Notes: a model not told the origin generated them from the sequence alone. Counted from the first letter of the stretch, positions 11,530-22,809 are shown. The stretch is 64,000 bases of DNA from Taudactylus pleione (GCA_031769625.1 JAUIMM010000702.1:2340501-2404500); one strand, 5' to 3'. A program made the numbers and translations.

Positions 11530-11635
11530 AAAAGTTTTAAGGATACCCATGCATGAGTCCAAATGGTTAAATCAAATTGACTGAGGTACTAATTAAGTCA
11601 CTTGTGCTCAAGCATGGCTATCCTCAAAATGTGGA
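11530..11635. mobile_element. MITE with ttttaaggata ends
   Basis: ttttaaggatacccatgcat on the left is mirrored by gcatggctatcctcaaaa on the right. A truncated relative lies at 19016-19090. About 100 bp. Confidence 0.55.
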
Positions 11636-11775
11636 ATGTAATGGCGGAGTTAGGGAACTTTTGTGATTTTATATATAAATTCATTTGAGTTGGTTGTAAT
11701 TCTGGATCTTTTTTCATCTAGTTAAGGCCAAAAGGTTGCATCCAGCTAGCTGGCTGACTAAGCTAAGTGACACAG

Positions 11776-12256
11776 AACCTTATTCAGAGTCGGTCGCAAG
11801 CGCCAATGCTCTCGTAACCGCATGCGCAAGCCCCAGAGCGAAAGAGAAACTCTATCACTCCGGAGCTTGCTACCAAAGGGGCGGCTGTCGATGTTGATCT
11901 ACAGCTTGCCCCGTTTGGTAGGCGGGCCTGGGGGTGGTTTCCAAAATGGAGGCATTCCTTAACAGACACCTACCGTTTTGTGGGCGGCCGCACTGACATC
12001 ATCAGTGATGTCAGTGGGGAGCTTCCTGCTCCATCAGAGCAGAAAGCTCCTTGGGGCTAACGAGTGCCCAGACCCAACCTTAGGGTCTGGTCATAAGCCC
12101 CGATGGTCACGATGACCATCAACCTGGTTGGTCGTTAAGCTGTGGGAGGTAACCCACAGCTTAGCAATCGACAAGGAGGCGGTCATTCAGGATGCAAGAG
12201 GCTGCCCTGATTCAGTGCGACTGTTTGCAACTAACGACCGCCTCTGAATGAGGTCC
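11776..12256 (+). mobile_element. Serial-hairpin transposon, copy 1
   Basis: The ends ccttattcagagtcggtcg and cgaccgcctctgaatgaggt are inverted repeats. Between them lie consecutive imperfect hairpins, including one around a central atgttgat (about 11892-11899), cactgacatcatcagtgatgtcagtg-type palindromes (about 11991-12017), ggagctt..aagctcc, cagaccc..gggtctg and tgtgg..ccaca. The same series in the same order occurs at 38612-39132 and, reversed, at 42229-42652. Non-coding. Confidence 0.75.
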
Positions 12257-12394
12257 ACAGTGGGCGGCACTAACATGTGGCAGTTCAGCTTCCAATTTCC
12301 AACACAGATACAGTGTGTTATACAGTGTGGGTTGGATACACCAATAGTGCACTTACTGTGACAGCACCCACCACTTAAAACAAAGTGTATGCCC
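12257..12394. other. Short spacer
   Basis: Nothing recognised between the hairpin element and the Ty3-like relic. Confidence 0.4.
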
Positions 12395-14127
12395 AGTGGT
12401 GAGGCCCTTAGGATGTTATAGAGGCAGTGGGACCTGTTAATTATAAGGTTCTACAGGAGGGTAGAAGGAAAGAAGTGCAAATCTACCATGTAAACCTGTT
12501 AAAACCCTGGTCAGCCCTCTTTGATTGCCAAGAAAACCCCGGAATGTCAGGTACCCATTGAAGTTACCCTTAATCCCCGCCAGAAACAGGAGGTGGTGAG
12601 TTTAGTAGAACGGCACCAAGATGTGTTCTCTGCCATTCCAGTAGAAACCCAAATTATCCAGCATGATATAGTTACTCCTCCTGGGGTGGTAATAAATCAG
12701 AGAACATACTGTATACCTGATGTAAAGCGTGCAGCGGTTAAACAGGAAGTAGAAGAGATACTGCGCCTAGGGGTCATAGAGGAATCAAATAGCGAATGGA
12801 ATAATCCCATAGTTTTAGTGCCTAAGCCTTCAGGTACTTTAAGATTCTGCAATGATTTTCACAAATTAAAGTGTCACAGTTTGATTCCTATCCGATGCCT
12901 CAGGTGAACGAGCTGGTGGAGAATTTAGCAAACAGCCAGTATCTCACCACCCCAGATTTGACAAAAGGGTATTGGCAGATTTCTTTAACTGAGACTGCTA
13001 ATGCCAAAACAGCATTCTCTACCCCAGAAGGTTTGTTTCAGTATAAAATGCTGCCGTTTGGTCTGCATGGGGCTCTGGCAACCTTCCAGAGGTCTATGAA
13101 CAGGTTGCTGCAGCCTCACAAGGAATATGCAGCTGCATATCTAGATGACATAGTCATCTTTAGCCTTTACTGGGGGTCACACCTACCAAGAGTAGAAGCA
13201 GTATTGCAATCTTTATGGGGACATGGGTTTACTGCTAATCCTGAGAAGTGTGCCATTGGAATGGTGGAGGCAAAATATTTGGGATATATTGTAGGCAGAG
13301 GGAAGGTGAAACCTCAGCCCAGTAAGGTGGCCTAAACCCAAATATAAATCCCAACTCAGAACATTCCTTTGCCTAGTGGGATACTACCGCAGATTGATTC
13401 GTGTTTTAGACACTAGGGTAGCACTATTAACAGAGTGTCTTAAAAAATAGTCCCTAGACAAGATAGCATGGTCTAGAGCAGCAGAAGCTGCATGGCAGGA
13501 TTTAATGCGAGCCTTGTGGGCAGAACCTGTTCTGCAGGCTCCTAACTTTAAAAAGCAGTTTATATTGCAGACAGATGCCTCAGGTACGGGATTGGGGCCG
13601 TCCTTTCCCAAGTGGTAGAAGGGGAAGAGAAACCCATCCTCTACCTTAGCCGGAAATTACTGCCCAGGGAGCGCAAGTACTCAACTGTGGAGCAAGAATG
13701 CTTGGCAATTAAGTGAGCAGTAGATTTGTTAAAATATTATTTATTGGGGTGGGAGTTTTTGTTGGTTACAGACCGTGCCCCTTAACAGTGTATGCACATG
13801 AACAAAGAAGTGAATGTTTGTGTAACCCGCTGTTTTTTGTCTTTCCAGCCATTTAAGTTTGAGGTGCAGCATCATCCAGGGTAACAGCAGCTCAATGCTG
13901 ATGCCCTTTCCAGAAGGTATCTTGGGCCCAATCCTCCAAGCAACCCTGTGGTGAAGCTAGAGGTGGAGGAGGATTAGGAGGAGGAAGGAGGTGAGGATGG
14001 CGAACTCTCGATAATGGTAAAGAGCTGTGTACCCAGACGGATGGCACAAATAGATGTGGGCGAGGCAGATAGCTTGCCTGAAAGTGTTTTAGCTTCACCA
14101 GGGTGGTTGAAGCTAAGAGGGGAGGAG
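12395..14127 (+). pseudogene. Ty3-like (Gmr1-like) pol relic: IN C-terminus, RT, RNase H
   Basis: The first readable piece (about 12427-12515) is an integrase C-terminal GPY/F-type module: GPVNYKV, then IYHVNLLKPW. It lies directly before the reverse transcriptase, not after it. RT follows at 12521-13335 with NPIVLVPKPSGTLRFCNDF, LTKGYWQI, the AFSTPEGLFQY region, LPFGL and the catalytic YLDD at about 13138-13149. RNase H follows (about 13565-13790) with TDASGTG, EQECLAIK and VTDRAP, and the tether ending NADALSRR near 13915. Lesions: a frameshift near 12870, a frame change or small deletion near 13330, a stop near 13448, a frameshift near 13590, a stop near 13713, and stops near 13784 and 13882. 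No integrase lies between RNase H and the LTR. In ordinary Ty3 elements integrase follows RNase H; the Gmr1 group has it before RT, as here. The 5' part of the element is missing. Confidence 0.8.
14115..14127 (+). other. Polypurine tract of the Ty3-like relic
   Basis: aagaggggaggag sits immediately before TGTGACAGG, the expected position of the plus-strand primer next to a 3' LTR. Confidence 0.7.
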
Positions 14128-14310
14128 TGTGACAGGGTCAGCATAATTCAACATGAGGTAAATGTGGAATATCCAGATCTCCAAGGTTTGGCACAGCAAA
14201 GGCATTAGGAAAGTGTAATTTCCAGTTCAGGTGTTGCCTCAATCAGAATCTGGACAGGCAGCTGATTACATGAGGTTGGTTTAAGAACTGCAGAGACAGT
14301 GGGGAAACTG
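14128..14310 (+). repeat. Start of the 3' LTR of the Ty3-like relic, truncated
   Basis: It begins TGTGACAGGGTCAGC after the polypurine tract. The LTR-like sequence cannot be followed past about 14310, where minus-strand Penelope-like sequence begins. I saw no matching 5' LTR upstream. Confidence 0.55.
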
Positions 14311-14329
14311 AATACAACAATAACAATAA

Positions 14330-15103
14330 AACTTGCGCTCCAATTCAATAGTGCTGCAATAACCGCTAGGGTGGCAGAAGATTTAAATTCTTCTATTTTA
14401 CTGTCTTGTATGTTATGGCTCTTGCACATTAAACATAGACCACATCTATGAAACCCTACTCTTTATTCTCCCTGATCTTTTCAGTGGGATTGCAGTTTTT
14501 ACTAGTTTGTTTTTTAAATTCATAGCTTTCCCATATACAAATTGTGACTTTTGTGGGATAACAGATTTTAACAGGGAGTTTCTGGTCAATAGGTGACAAT
14601 GTTTTCTAATCACAATTTCCATCTCCTTGCATTGTTTGCTATATGTGGTGATAAAAGGTAAGTTTATACCATCCTTGTTTTTTACTCTTTAGACTCTAGT
14701 AAAGTCGTTCTATCACTATCTGCTAAGTCAGCAATGTAACTGTTTAAGCACTTCTCTTCGTACCCCTTGGAAATAATTATTTTTTTTGAGATTCTCAGCT
14801 TGATCTTTAAATACTGTCGTATCAGTGCAATTATGGCAAATTCTACTCATTTGCCCTTTGGGAACATTTTTTATCCATACCGGATGGTGATTGCTTCTAG
14901 TTGATAAATACGAGTTACTATCTGTAGGTTTAAAATCGGATTTCGTTTTGAGGGTTCCATCTTCAATGTATAGAGTTAAATCAAGGAAGTTTACCTTCTC
15001 CTTACTAATATCATATGCTAATCTGATATTAAAATTATTCTCATTTAACTTTTTACAGAATCCCTCTAATTCTAGTTCATTCCCTTCTCAGATAAAAAAG
15101 ATG
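14330..15103 (-). pseudogene. Penelope-like post-RT region
   Basis: In the frame following the FMDD motif, the minus strand reads a long RT thumb-like segment (NFLDLTLYIEDGTLKTK, near 14940-14990; FKPTDSNSYL, near 14915-14940). After stops near 14700-14760 it continues with RKHCHLL, AMNLKNKLVKT and a cysteine cluster RCGLCLMCKSHN near 14400-14440, the zinc-like motif found between RT and endonuclease in this family. Readable protein ends at about 14330, before any GIY-YIG domain. Confidence 0.7.
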
Positions 15104-15967
15104 TCATCCATAAAACGGTACCAAATTTTTATATATTTTTTTAAAATAGTTATTCGTCCATACATTAAGATTGGCGTATGATGGAGCGAATCGTGTACCC
15201 ATCGCTGTTCCTTTCTTTTGCTGGTAAAATTTCCCATTATACCAAAAAAAATTGTTGTTCAGAATAAAATTGATGCCATCCACAATAAATGAAATTTTCT
15301 TATCTACCAAACAGCTCCTACTTAAATAATTTTTCACGGCCTCTATACCTTTTGGGTGTTCTATTACAATATATAAACTGCTTACATCAGCTGTGGCTAA
15401 GATGTAACTCTCTTTCCACTCAATCTTATTCACTTTCTGTAGAATATCTATGGTGTCTTTAATATATGATTTAACCTTGATCACTTCAGGAGTGAGATGG
15501 TAATCAATATAGTGTGATAAGTTGGCTGTTACACACCCAGTTCTGGCCACTATGGGTCTCCCCGGGGGGTTTTGTTGGTCCTTATGGATTTTCAGTAAGA
15601 CGTAAAAGACCGGGAGGCTCGGGTCTTCTACAGTCATATATTTTTCTTCTTTTTCCATAATTACCTCTTCAATTTTGTATTTTAATAGCAAATTTTTCAG
15701 TCCTCTTTCGATACGTTCACTTGGATTACTCCATAGTATGGCGTATGTTCGTTTATCCTCCAATTGTCGTAATACTTCTCTTTCATACTTTTCTATATCC
15801 AAAATGATAACACTACCCCCCTTGTCCGCTGGTTTTATTATGATTTCATTATTTTCACTTAGATTTTTTATGGCTTCTTTCTCTTTCTTACTTGTATTTT
15901 GTATTCTATCCCACTTAGGGGTAATTTTATCCATATCTGCAATGACCGCTTTACTAAAACTCTCCAC
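15104..15967 (-). pseudogene. Penelope-like reverse transcriptase
   Basis: A 287-codon open frame with the early RT motifs in order: IIIKPADKGGSVIILD (residues about 42-57), the PGRPIVARTG region (about 134-143), LSHYIDYHL (about 150-158), DVSSLY (about 195-200, the first catalytic aspartate), and KGTAMGTRFAPSYANL (about 253-268). The frame then shifts near 15115. The FMDD-IFFI catalytic motif follows in a second frame (about 15090-15110), with a TGA stop at 15090-15088 where tryptophan is usual. The frame probably extends upstream of the first ATG to about 16010. The enzyme would have copied the element's RNA during target-primed insertion; this copy is dead. Confidence 0.85.
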
Positions 15968-16086
15968 AAAACAGCCCCTGCTGAATGTGGGATTAAAAGT
16001 CGATTTCGGTTTACAGGGGTCCTTATTTAATGTACTTTCCCCTTTCTAAGAAAATACCTTTTTAACGATAATTTTCTAGTAAATTT

Positions 16087-16428
16087 TTAAATATCTAGAA
16101 ATGTTGCAAACATAATAAGTTTATTATCAGGAGCAAATTTGAGCCCTTTTCTAAGAACTGAACTTTCTTCATTGGTCAGCACAAGTTTACTCAAATTGAA
16201 GATTTTTGTTTCTTCTATTCCTTCATTACCATTAGGCCCTTCACTTGTTCCTCCCTTAGTAAGATTTTTTCTGGTACCTTTTCCTCTTTTTCCCCTTTTA
16301 TTTATCTTCCTTTTAAAAACTAAAATCTTCTGGATCTCCTCCTTCTCCTTCATAAAAATCCTCATTATTGAAGGTCTCAGATCGTAGTGATAGGATGTTG
16401 TTCTTTGGTTTCTGTATTCATGTGCCAT
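16087..16428 (-). pseudogene. Penelope-like linker before RT
   Basis: A 113-codon frame. A basic stretch (KRKINKRGKRGKGTRK, about residues 39-54) may act in nucleic-acid binding or nuclear entry. The C-terminal part has NLSKLVLTNEESSVLRKGLKFAP, wording typical of the segment just before the RT core in Penelope-like elements (a leucine-serine 'LT..E..LL..GL.F.P' motif). It is broken from the RT frame by stops between about 15970 and 16087. Confidence 0.65.
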
Positions 16429-16973
16429 TCATCTTTAATAAAAAATGAATTCCTTCTTAGGATCCTTCTTTGTTTGTCCCATTGATCTCTTTCTACTCCC
16501 CATATATTATTCCAATTTGGTCTATATATTTTATCTTTTCTATTATTGAATTGTGGTCTTTGTGTATATCCCCCTCTATATTCTATGGCATGGTATTTCC
16601 TTCTATATTCCCCCTGATCATTGTCCCGTATGTTTTTCCACGGACTTAATTCACAGTAACAGGGTGATTTGTCTCTTAATTTAATCTTATCTGCTCTGGG
16701 GGTATCAATCCATAAACCACCGGCTTCATTTTGTTTCTCAACCCCATATGACGAGTTTATTCTTTCTTCTTTTTCTTGTTTATCTCTTTTATATTTCCTT
16801 TTCTTTCTTAGGATAATTTCTTTTTCTTTTCTAACAATACGTATTTCCATTTCCCTTTCTAATTTATCATATTCTTCCATTTCTCTAACAGGTGTTAATA
16901 AAGTAATAGAAGCTTCTATTTGTTGTTCCAATTGTTCTAGATTTTTCTTTCTCTCTTGGACTATCAAGTCCAT
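16377..16973 (-). pseudogene. Penelope-like N-terminal region (charged coiled coil)
   Basis: An open minus-strand frame of 198 codons. Residues about 1-75 are rich in Lys, Glu and Arg with a heptad-like pattern, likely coiled coil. Residues about 76-185 are rich in Arg, Asn and Tyr. It overlaps the next frame (16087-16428) out of phase, so a frameshift near 16400 probably separates two parts of one original protein. No catalytic motif is expected here. A plus-strand frame over the same bases (16669-17019) is a shadow. Function is inferred from position ahead of the RT only. Confidence 0.55.
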
Positions 16974-17030
16974 TAGAGCAAATGAACAACTCTCTAATGT
17001 TTTAAACCATTTTAAATAGAATTCTTCACT

Positions 17031-17995
17031 TTCATGATCAGATGAGGGTCTTTAATCAATTCTTAATCCTCTAGGTATAATTCGTTCAGTTATATATTTC
17101 TCTATTTCTCATTGAATGGAACACAAGCCGTTTATTGCACTACTTACACGCTAATATAAGGTTTTTTAAAGGAAACACTCCTCGGATCACTAGCCATGAT
17201 GAAGTCAGAGTAAGTCTGTCTATTTTTCTTCTCTACAGAGGTTAATTATGAAAATTATGAACCAACCAATGAGAGTGCATTTAAGGGTATTTAAGGCAGT
17301 ACTAACCATCATAGATTCTACACCTTGATAAAGGCTGAGCAGGGAGAAGCAGAAAGATCACCAGGTGAAGGGGTCAGTGGACGCTATTTGCACAAGAGAC
17401 CAGGGGTAATATACAAACCTAATCCCGGGAAGGTGACTGTTTATGCCCCATTATTTGCCAACTTGGGTGTGTGCTGTCCTACACCCCATTATATCTGGTA
17501 CGCTGCTTTAATGTTGGATATGTGTTTTAATGGATATTTTGAAGCAATAAAAATTGTACTTCACTATATATATCTTTATACCCTTTTTTTTGAGGAAATT
17601 CATATTGGTTCATAAGAAAGGAGTGTCTTCTACTCAAAGTTTCCTCTGCTTATGAAAAATTGTGAAGAGAAAAGTTACAGGATTTTTCTGGGGGACATTC
17701 TCATCCTTACACTACTTTAGAATTGGTACTTACCTCAGAAGAGCGCAAAGTGAGCGCAAGTACTGTGTTTTATACTGGGGAAACTGAGCCTGATGGTGAG
17801 ATAGTCGCCCAACTTATAGGCCCGGGAGTGACTAGTGTTAGGGGTCCTGGATCTGCAAGTCCGCTGAAGAAATATATTGCTGTTTGGAAGACTTTGTGTA
17901 ACGACTTGCCTGTGATAGTGCCATGTCCTGTATACCTGCCTGTGGTAAGCAATAAAGCTACTGATGGATTTTACCCAGTCTATGTGATTCTTGTC

Positions 17996-17998
<3 letters not shown>
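17031..17998. other. Probable 5' flank of Penelope-like element and unrecognised DNA
   Basis: 17100-17330 may include the 5' untranslated part of the Penelope-like element, but I could not find its end. A 106-codon plus-strand frame at 17723-18043 has no recognisable domain and runs into an AT repeat, so it is not called. Confidence 0.3.

Positions 17999-18031
<33 letters not shown>
17999..18031. repeat. (AT)n microsatellite
   Basis: About 16 AT units. Confidence 0.95.
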
Positions 18032-18033
<2 letters not shown>

Positions 18034-18157
18034 ACATACATAGCAATGCACTTCAGCGCAGATAATGCTATAGATCTCCAGATAAACTTTCAAGATGTAT
18101 TTGCTGCTTAATCCTTAAATTTCCTCTTGCCAGGAGGTTCCCAGAATTTCTAAAAGA

Positions 18158-18291
18158 TGCAGATAGTAGGTATAACGTACTCATGAGAATAGTATAAAAA
18201 GTATAATTTTACTTGTAATAATGCTCACATACATCAAAGATCAAGGTTAAGAACCTTGTACTATTCTCACGAGTGAGCTATTCCTACTGTC

Positions 18292-18295
<4 letters not shown>
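18158..18295. mobile_element. Palindromic MITE followed by (AT)n
   Basis: The left arm begins tgcagatagtaggtataac and contains catgagaatagta (18158-18196). The right arm has tactattctcacgagtgag and ends cctactgtctgca (18259-18295). The arms are imperfect reverse complements of about 38 bp around a centre of about 62 bp. An (AT)n run (18296-18324) adjoins its right edge. Non-coding. Confidence 0.7.

Positions 18296-18324
<29 letters not shown>
18296..18324. repeat. (AT)n microsatellite
   Basis: About 14 AT units directly abutting the right edge of the palindromic MITE. Confidence 0.9.
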
Positions 18325-18328
<4 letters not shown>

Positions 18329-18834
18329 TTGGAGACGAGGACCCAAGGATACAAAGAAGATACTTAATATCACGCACTGAAAGTACTCATCTGACTATTT
18401 ATTTGTGTGCATGGTTGGTGATTATTGGAAAAGGAATCACGTTTGACGAAATGGCAGCCACATTTGCATATAAGGGAGTGTGCAATTTGTGAATTGTATT
18501 ACATTGAATATAATTTTCTATATTTCTGAATTGTAAGTTGTATCACTAAATTATGTTGTAGTAATGCTGATGTGGGAGCCCGTGCATTTTTGCGTGGAAA
18601 GCCATGCCACCGATTTATGAACAGAGGAACAAATTCTGTCATCCTTATTTAGGAAAATCATGTTCTATTGATGTGAAGCACTATTTGTGTTTAATTCATT
18701 ATGTCCTTGAGGTAAGTTAATGGGAAAACTGCATTAAGGTGTAATTTGTGGAAAATAAATCAAACCATATTTTGTTATATTCTGTTAACACTGTAACTTT
18801 ATTTTACTGACCCTAAAATGCTTGTGCATAGGTA
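18325..18834. other. No recognised feature
   Basis: AT-rich, no open frames of interest, no repeat recognised. Confidence 0.4.
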
Positions 18835-18986
18835 GGGGGAGATGTCTTATAGGAAATAAGGTGATAAAGTGGAGAGAGATAAAGTACCAACCAATCTGAC
18901 ACTTTACAGGTTGTGTTAGGAGTTGATTAGTTGGTACTTTATCTCCATCCAATGTATCTCTCTCCAAGGCTTAATACATCTCCCCC
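18835..18986. mobile_element. CCAAT-type MITE, ggggga ends
   Basis: gggggagatgtcttata at the left mirrors taatacatctccccc at the right. Inside, gataaagtaccaaccaatc and gattagttggtactttatc are inverted arms. It belongs to the same wider group as 27855-28036, 38347-38510 and 59580-59848. Confidence 0.7.
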
Positions 18987-19015
18987 ATCATTTCCTAAAC
19001 TCAACCATTACAGTC

Positions 19016-19090
19016 CATGTTTTAAGGATATCCATGCTTGAGTCCACATGGTTATCGAATTAACTGAAGTACTAATTAAGTTACCTGTGC
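19016..19090. mobile_element. Truncated ttttaaggata MITE
   Basis: It matches the left half of 11530-11635 (ttttaaggatatccatgctt, then gagtcca and atggtta). The right half is missing. Confidence 0.5.
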
Positions 19091-20442
19091 GATTGCCCCC
19101 CTAGCAAACAGAGCAGCACAGACCCGGTGCTGCAGGATAGAGGTCCTCGTCCCCATAGCAACCACCATGTGACGCTGCTGTGGGTGGCAGAGTGAGGACA
19201 TCTAGGCACTAGAGCGTGACTTTACCAGCTGTATAGCAGTAGCAGGTGTCCATCGTGACTGTGAGACAAGGAGCAGTGGCCATTTTCCTAAGGACCAGCT
19301 CCCATCAGGAAGTACCTTGGTAGCATGGCGGCCTCCCCATGTGATCCCTGGTATTCTGGAGGCAGCTGCATCACCGGTCACAGCAGTGACTGGGGCCACT
19401 ACTGCCTTCAGTGTGACTGTCTCGTCTGCCTGTAGAGTCTGGCAGTGAAGGAGGTACCCAGATCCACCCACTCAGTCTATGCTACTGCCAGTGGATGATC
19501 AGGACATACAGGGCAGTGAGCTGCGTGTCCCACACTGCAGGCAGCAGGGAAATCGGGCTCTGGGCAGTGATCAGGCAAAGCAGCATGGGCAGGTAGAACA
19601 AAGTGCATGAGAAGTGGTTACTGGGACACCAGATACATGGTACAGGCTCTCAGGGTGCCATCACCACAGACATGTTACATATATGTGTGTGTTGGCTTCC
19701 TATAACACCTATTCTCATACATTAAATATACATGATGTCTGGTAGCTGTGTAGAGAATTGGGGTATTTTGAGAAGATCTGATGGTTCACTGTGACGGGAA
19801 CGCACTCGCCTTGTCCAACTCCCAGCACTCATGCTCCCGCCTCCTGGACCCTCTCTCCTCCATCCTCACTGACTTTCTGTCAGCTTGTGTACCCCCTGCA
19901 GAGCTTCCCGCTGCTGCGTGCAGAGACTCACAGCTACAGGTCCATCCCTCCTCCTCCCAGCTCACCCACTTGGCTGGCAAGGCAAGGTGTAAATTTACTT
20001 AGCTGGAGAGGGGAGGAGTCGGGACTGGAGGGAGGTGGAGTTGGCACTAAACAGTAAACTGCCCCCCCCCCCCGTAAAAGAAAAGTCAATATCCGCCACT
20101 GCTTACCAGCACCCATAAGTAAATCACAGGTAATTGGATTGAACTTTGTAAAATGGAAACTGCATTTCTATGAACAGAGAAAGTATGTATGCGATAACTT
20201 GTGGAGAGTCACATGGTACCTATGCCTTAATTTTATACTTGAAGGTTTCTTCTTGTACGCTATCAATTGCCTGGTCAGTTGTGCAGCGATCACTCTATGG
20301 TGGAGATTCAATTCTCTGCATTGGCTGTGAAGCAGTGGCAGGGGGGCTGCGGGCAGTACTCGGGTGTCACCCGCCGAGGGGTGACACCAAAGTGCCGACT
20401 CCTCCTCAGTGACAGAAGCCGGGTGCTGCACTGTAGCACTAT
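19091..20442. other. Repeat-like DNA, no gene recognised
   Basis: Holds a phrase of about 80 bp at 19225-19305 (agcagtagcaggtgtcc, then gtggccattttcctaagga) that recurs at 21222-21290. 19780-20110 is rich in short frames on both strands with no recognisable protein. Confidence 0.35.
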
Positions 20443-20926
20443 GGGCCTGATTCACTACGGTACGCAATAATGCATACTCACACAGTTCAACTGCGATAGC
20501 ATGCTAATCCACTGCGATCACAATGCAAACTCAGCACTACATAAGGATGCCCACTTTACATTGCACACATCCATAATACTTAGCAAAATAGCAAAACCAT
20601 CGGTACAATAGAGTACCATCGAAGCCTCATGCACACTTGCGCAAGCCCTGACCTTACTCACAAATTGTTAACAACCACACACGCTATGTGATCTTAGTCT
20701 GCATATGGCATAGCAGTGGATAATTTATGCATGCCCCTGAAAACTCCACTGACACGCCTGCGTTCACCCCCCCGGTACTTCCTGTCAATCAATCTGCGAG
20801 GGGTCTGCATAGCTTCAGCGATCCCAGTCTCCATTGCAATAGCTAGTTTGCGCACTGCAATTGGCTGATTGTGTTTGTATTAGTAACTTGCTGAATTATT
20901 AATGAGTAAATTGCCGATTCAGGCCC
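20443..20926. mobile_element. gggcctgattca-type element
   Basis: The left end gggcctgattcac pairs with the right end gattcaggccc. The interior is non-coding. These ends resemble those of the serial-hairpin elements and of 26336-26648, 32788-33194 and 53317-53794. Confidence 0.55.
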
Positions 20927-22809
20927 TATTTGCAGCACTCGACTCCTTATACAGTGAGGGAGCTGGCACTGCACACAGCCTGGTCCCCGCACACAGACTT
21001 GTCTTCGGGGGCAGTCCTTATCTCCGGGACCCCCGGAGTGACAAAAATGTGACCTACCCGCAAAGCCATAACCCCTTTTTGCCGCGTACACTACAATCCT
21101 ATCCGCACTGAGTGTCACCACGGGGAGGGACGTCACTGCTGTGAAGTATCTTCTGGAATGGTCGAGGATATCACTTTGTGATCTTCAGAGTTGCGCAGAG
21201 AAATTAGTGATGTATGGGTGTTTAACAGTAGCAGGTGTCCCCTGTGACTGTAAGCCGAGGAGCTGTGGCCATTTTCCTAAGGAGCAGTACATCACCGAGA
21301 GTTGATACTCCCTCTATATATCTGTAGATGACTTTCAGTGTTCTACTGGAAAATAATACTTCTGTCATTTAATCTGAAGTGGCTACTGATGAAGATGGAG
21401 ATATAACCGTCTCTGTTAAAGTAGGAGATTATCAAAGCTGGGACATTTTCTGCCTTAATTCTGGCCATAAATATCATGGGTACATACATGTGTCATATAT
21501 AGCCAAGGTTTAACCTTTCTTCATGGATAATGCTTGGGCCCCTCCTCAAATCAGCATCATCATAAAGCCATGCCTAGCACTTTGCTCCATCCGCAGTCAG
21601 TATCCAATAGGGAAGAGTATTAATTAGTCATTAATTAATTAGTATTACAGTAATTACTAATGAACTTCTATAACAGAGACCAGAGGAAAAGGTATACCAT
21701 ACACGCAGAAATAGTCACTTTCATGGGGCAAGTCTATGTGACATCTATATACATAGGAAAAGATGATCAATGAGCATCAGATTTATATAGCAGTCATGGG
21801 CATGTTTATTAGCTGCCCTTTGTCGACACCATGAATGTTTTTCAATGTTACACTGCATAAAATCCCAAATCCGACCTCCTTGGGATTGATTGCATCACTG
21901 GCATGCTGACATAAACTAAACACCCAAAAAAGAACAAAAACAATTAAAAGTTTAACATAAAGCTATTTCATGCTGCTCCCTTCAGACAGACACTCTAGGT
22001 TGATGCCTCCCTAGACACCTAAGCCCTGATCTCACTGCTTGTAATTGGAGCTCTTATTTGTAATTCTTGAAACTCAGTACATGACCTCTATAGTTTGTTA
22101 TTGCTAGATTACTAGTATGCTGAAACAATATCGGCACCTTCATCTGTGTTTTTGAGGGGTATTAGGAGAGGGATTCAAGACTAGTATAAGCAATGAATAA
22201 AACTGTACACACATCACATAAACCAAACAGTTCAAACTTCTGCCAGCAGATGTCTCTCTATGCAAAGGAACATGCTTAGTAACTGCCTACAATACTTTTT
22301 ATTTGTAGTTTTGTACTAATACTATTTTTATTATAATTACAGCACTATATAACTATATTGGTTGGTATACTGCATAAGTGTGATATTTTATTTAAATACA
22401 GTTAAAGGTGAACTCTACTTAATCTATGTTGTTCCCCTTTTGGAAAAGCCCCATCCTACTCTTTATCCCAGATAGTGGTCATGTCCCTTTCCCCACAATT
22501 GTCTCTGGAACCACTGTTTTTTCCAAGCAGAGTCAAATGCTGTTAAAACCACACATACCTCTCTTGTGTGCTGGGCCGTACCTATGGTTGTGCTAGAGGA
22601 GCAGCCTTCAAAACTAAAATGATCAAAAAAAGAAGACATTAAAATCATTCAATAAAGGTGAAAAGTAATTAAAGAGATTGGTTATTGAATGCAATTCATC
22701 AAACGTGTAATTAAAAAAATATTGAGGAATCATGTCGAACAGAGTTTTTCCATGTTCCATTTCCAGATGATATCTAAGAAATATATGCAATGAAAAAATA
22801 ATTGTGGTG
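20927..22809. other. Mostly unrecognised DNA
   Basis: It includes the second copy (21222-21290) of the phrase at 19225-19305. Otherwise it is AT-rich with no frame above 70 codons of any recognised type. Confidence 0.35.

Larger units (their letters stand above)
14311..17030 (-). mobile_element. Penelope-like retroelement A, 3' truncated
   Basis: A minus-strand Penelope-like element. It has an N-terminal basic/coiled region (16377-16973), a linker (16087-16428), reverse transcriptase (15104-16010) and a post-RT region (14330-15103) with a cysteine motif near 14420. The expected C-terminal GIY-YIG endonuclease is absent: the readable sequence stops where the Ty3-like LTR sequence begins. The wording of the RT motifs is like the vertebrate Neptune-type group, but that assignment is from memory of the family. 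Confidence 0.75.

Noticed and set aside
15675..17019. Plus-strand frames of 82-124 codons
   Set aside because: Antisense shadows of the Penelope-like element, whose minus-strand frames carry clear RT motifs.
17723..18043. 106-codon plus-strand frame
   Set aside because: No recognised domain; its end runs into an (AT)n repeat.
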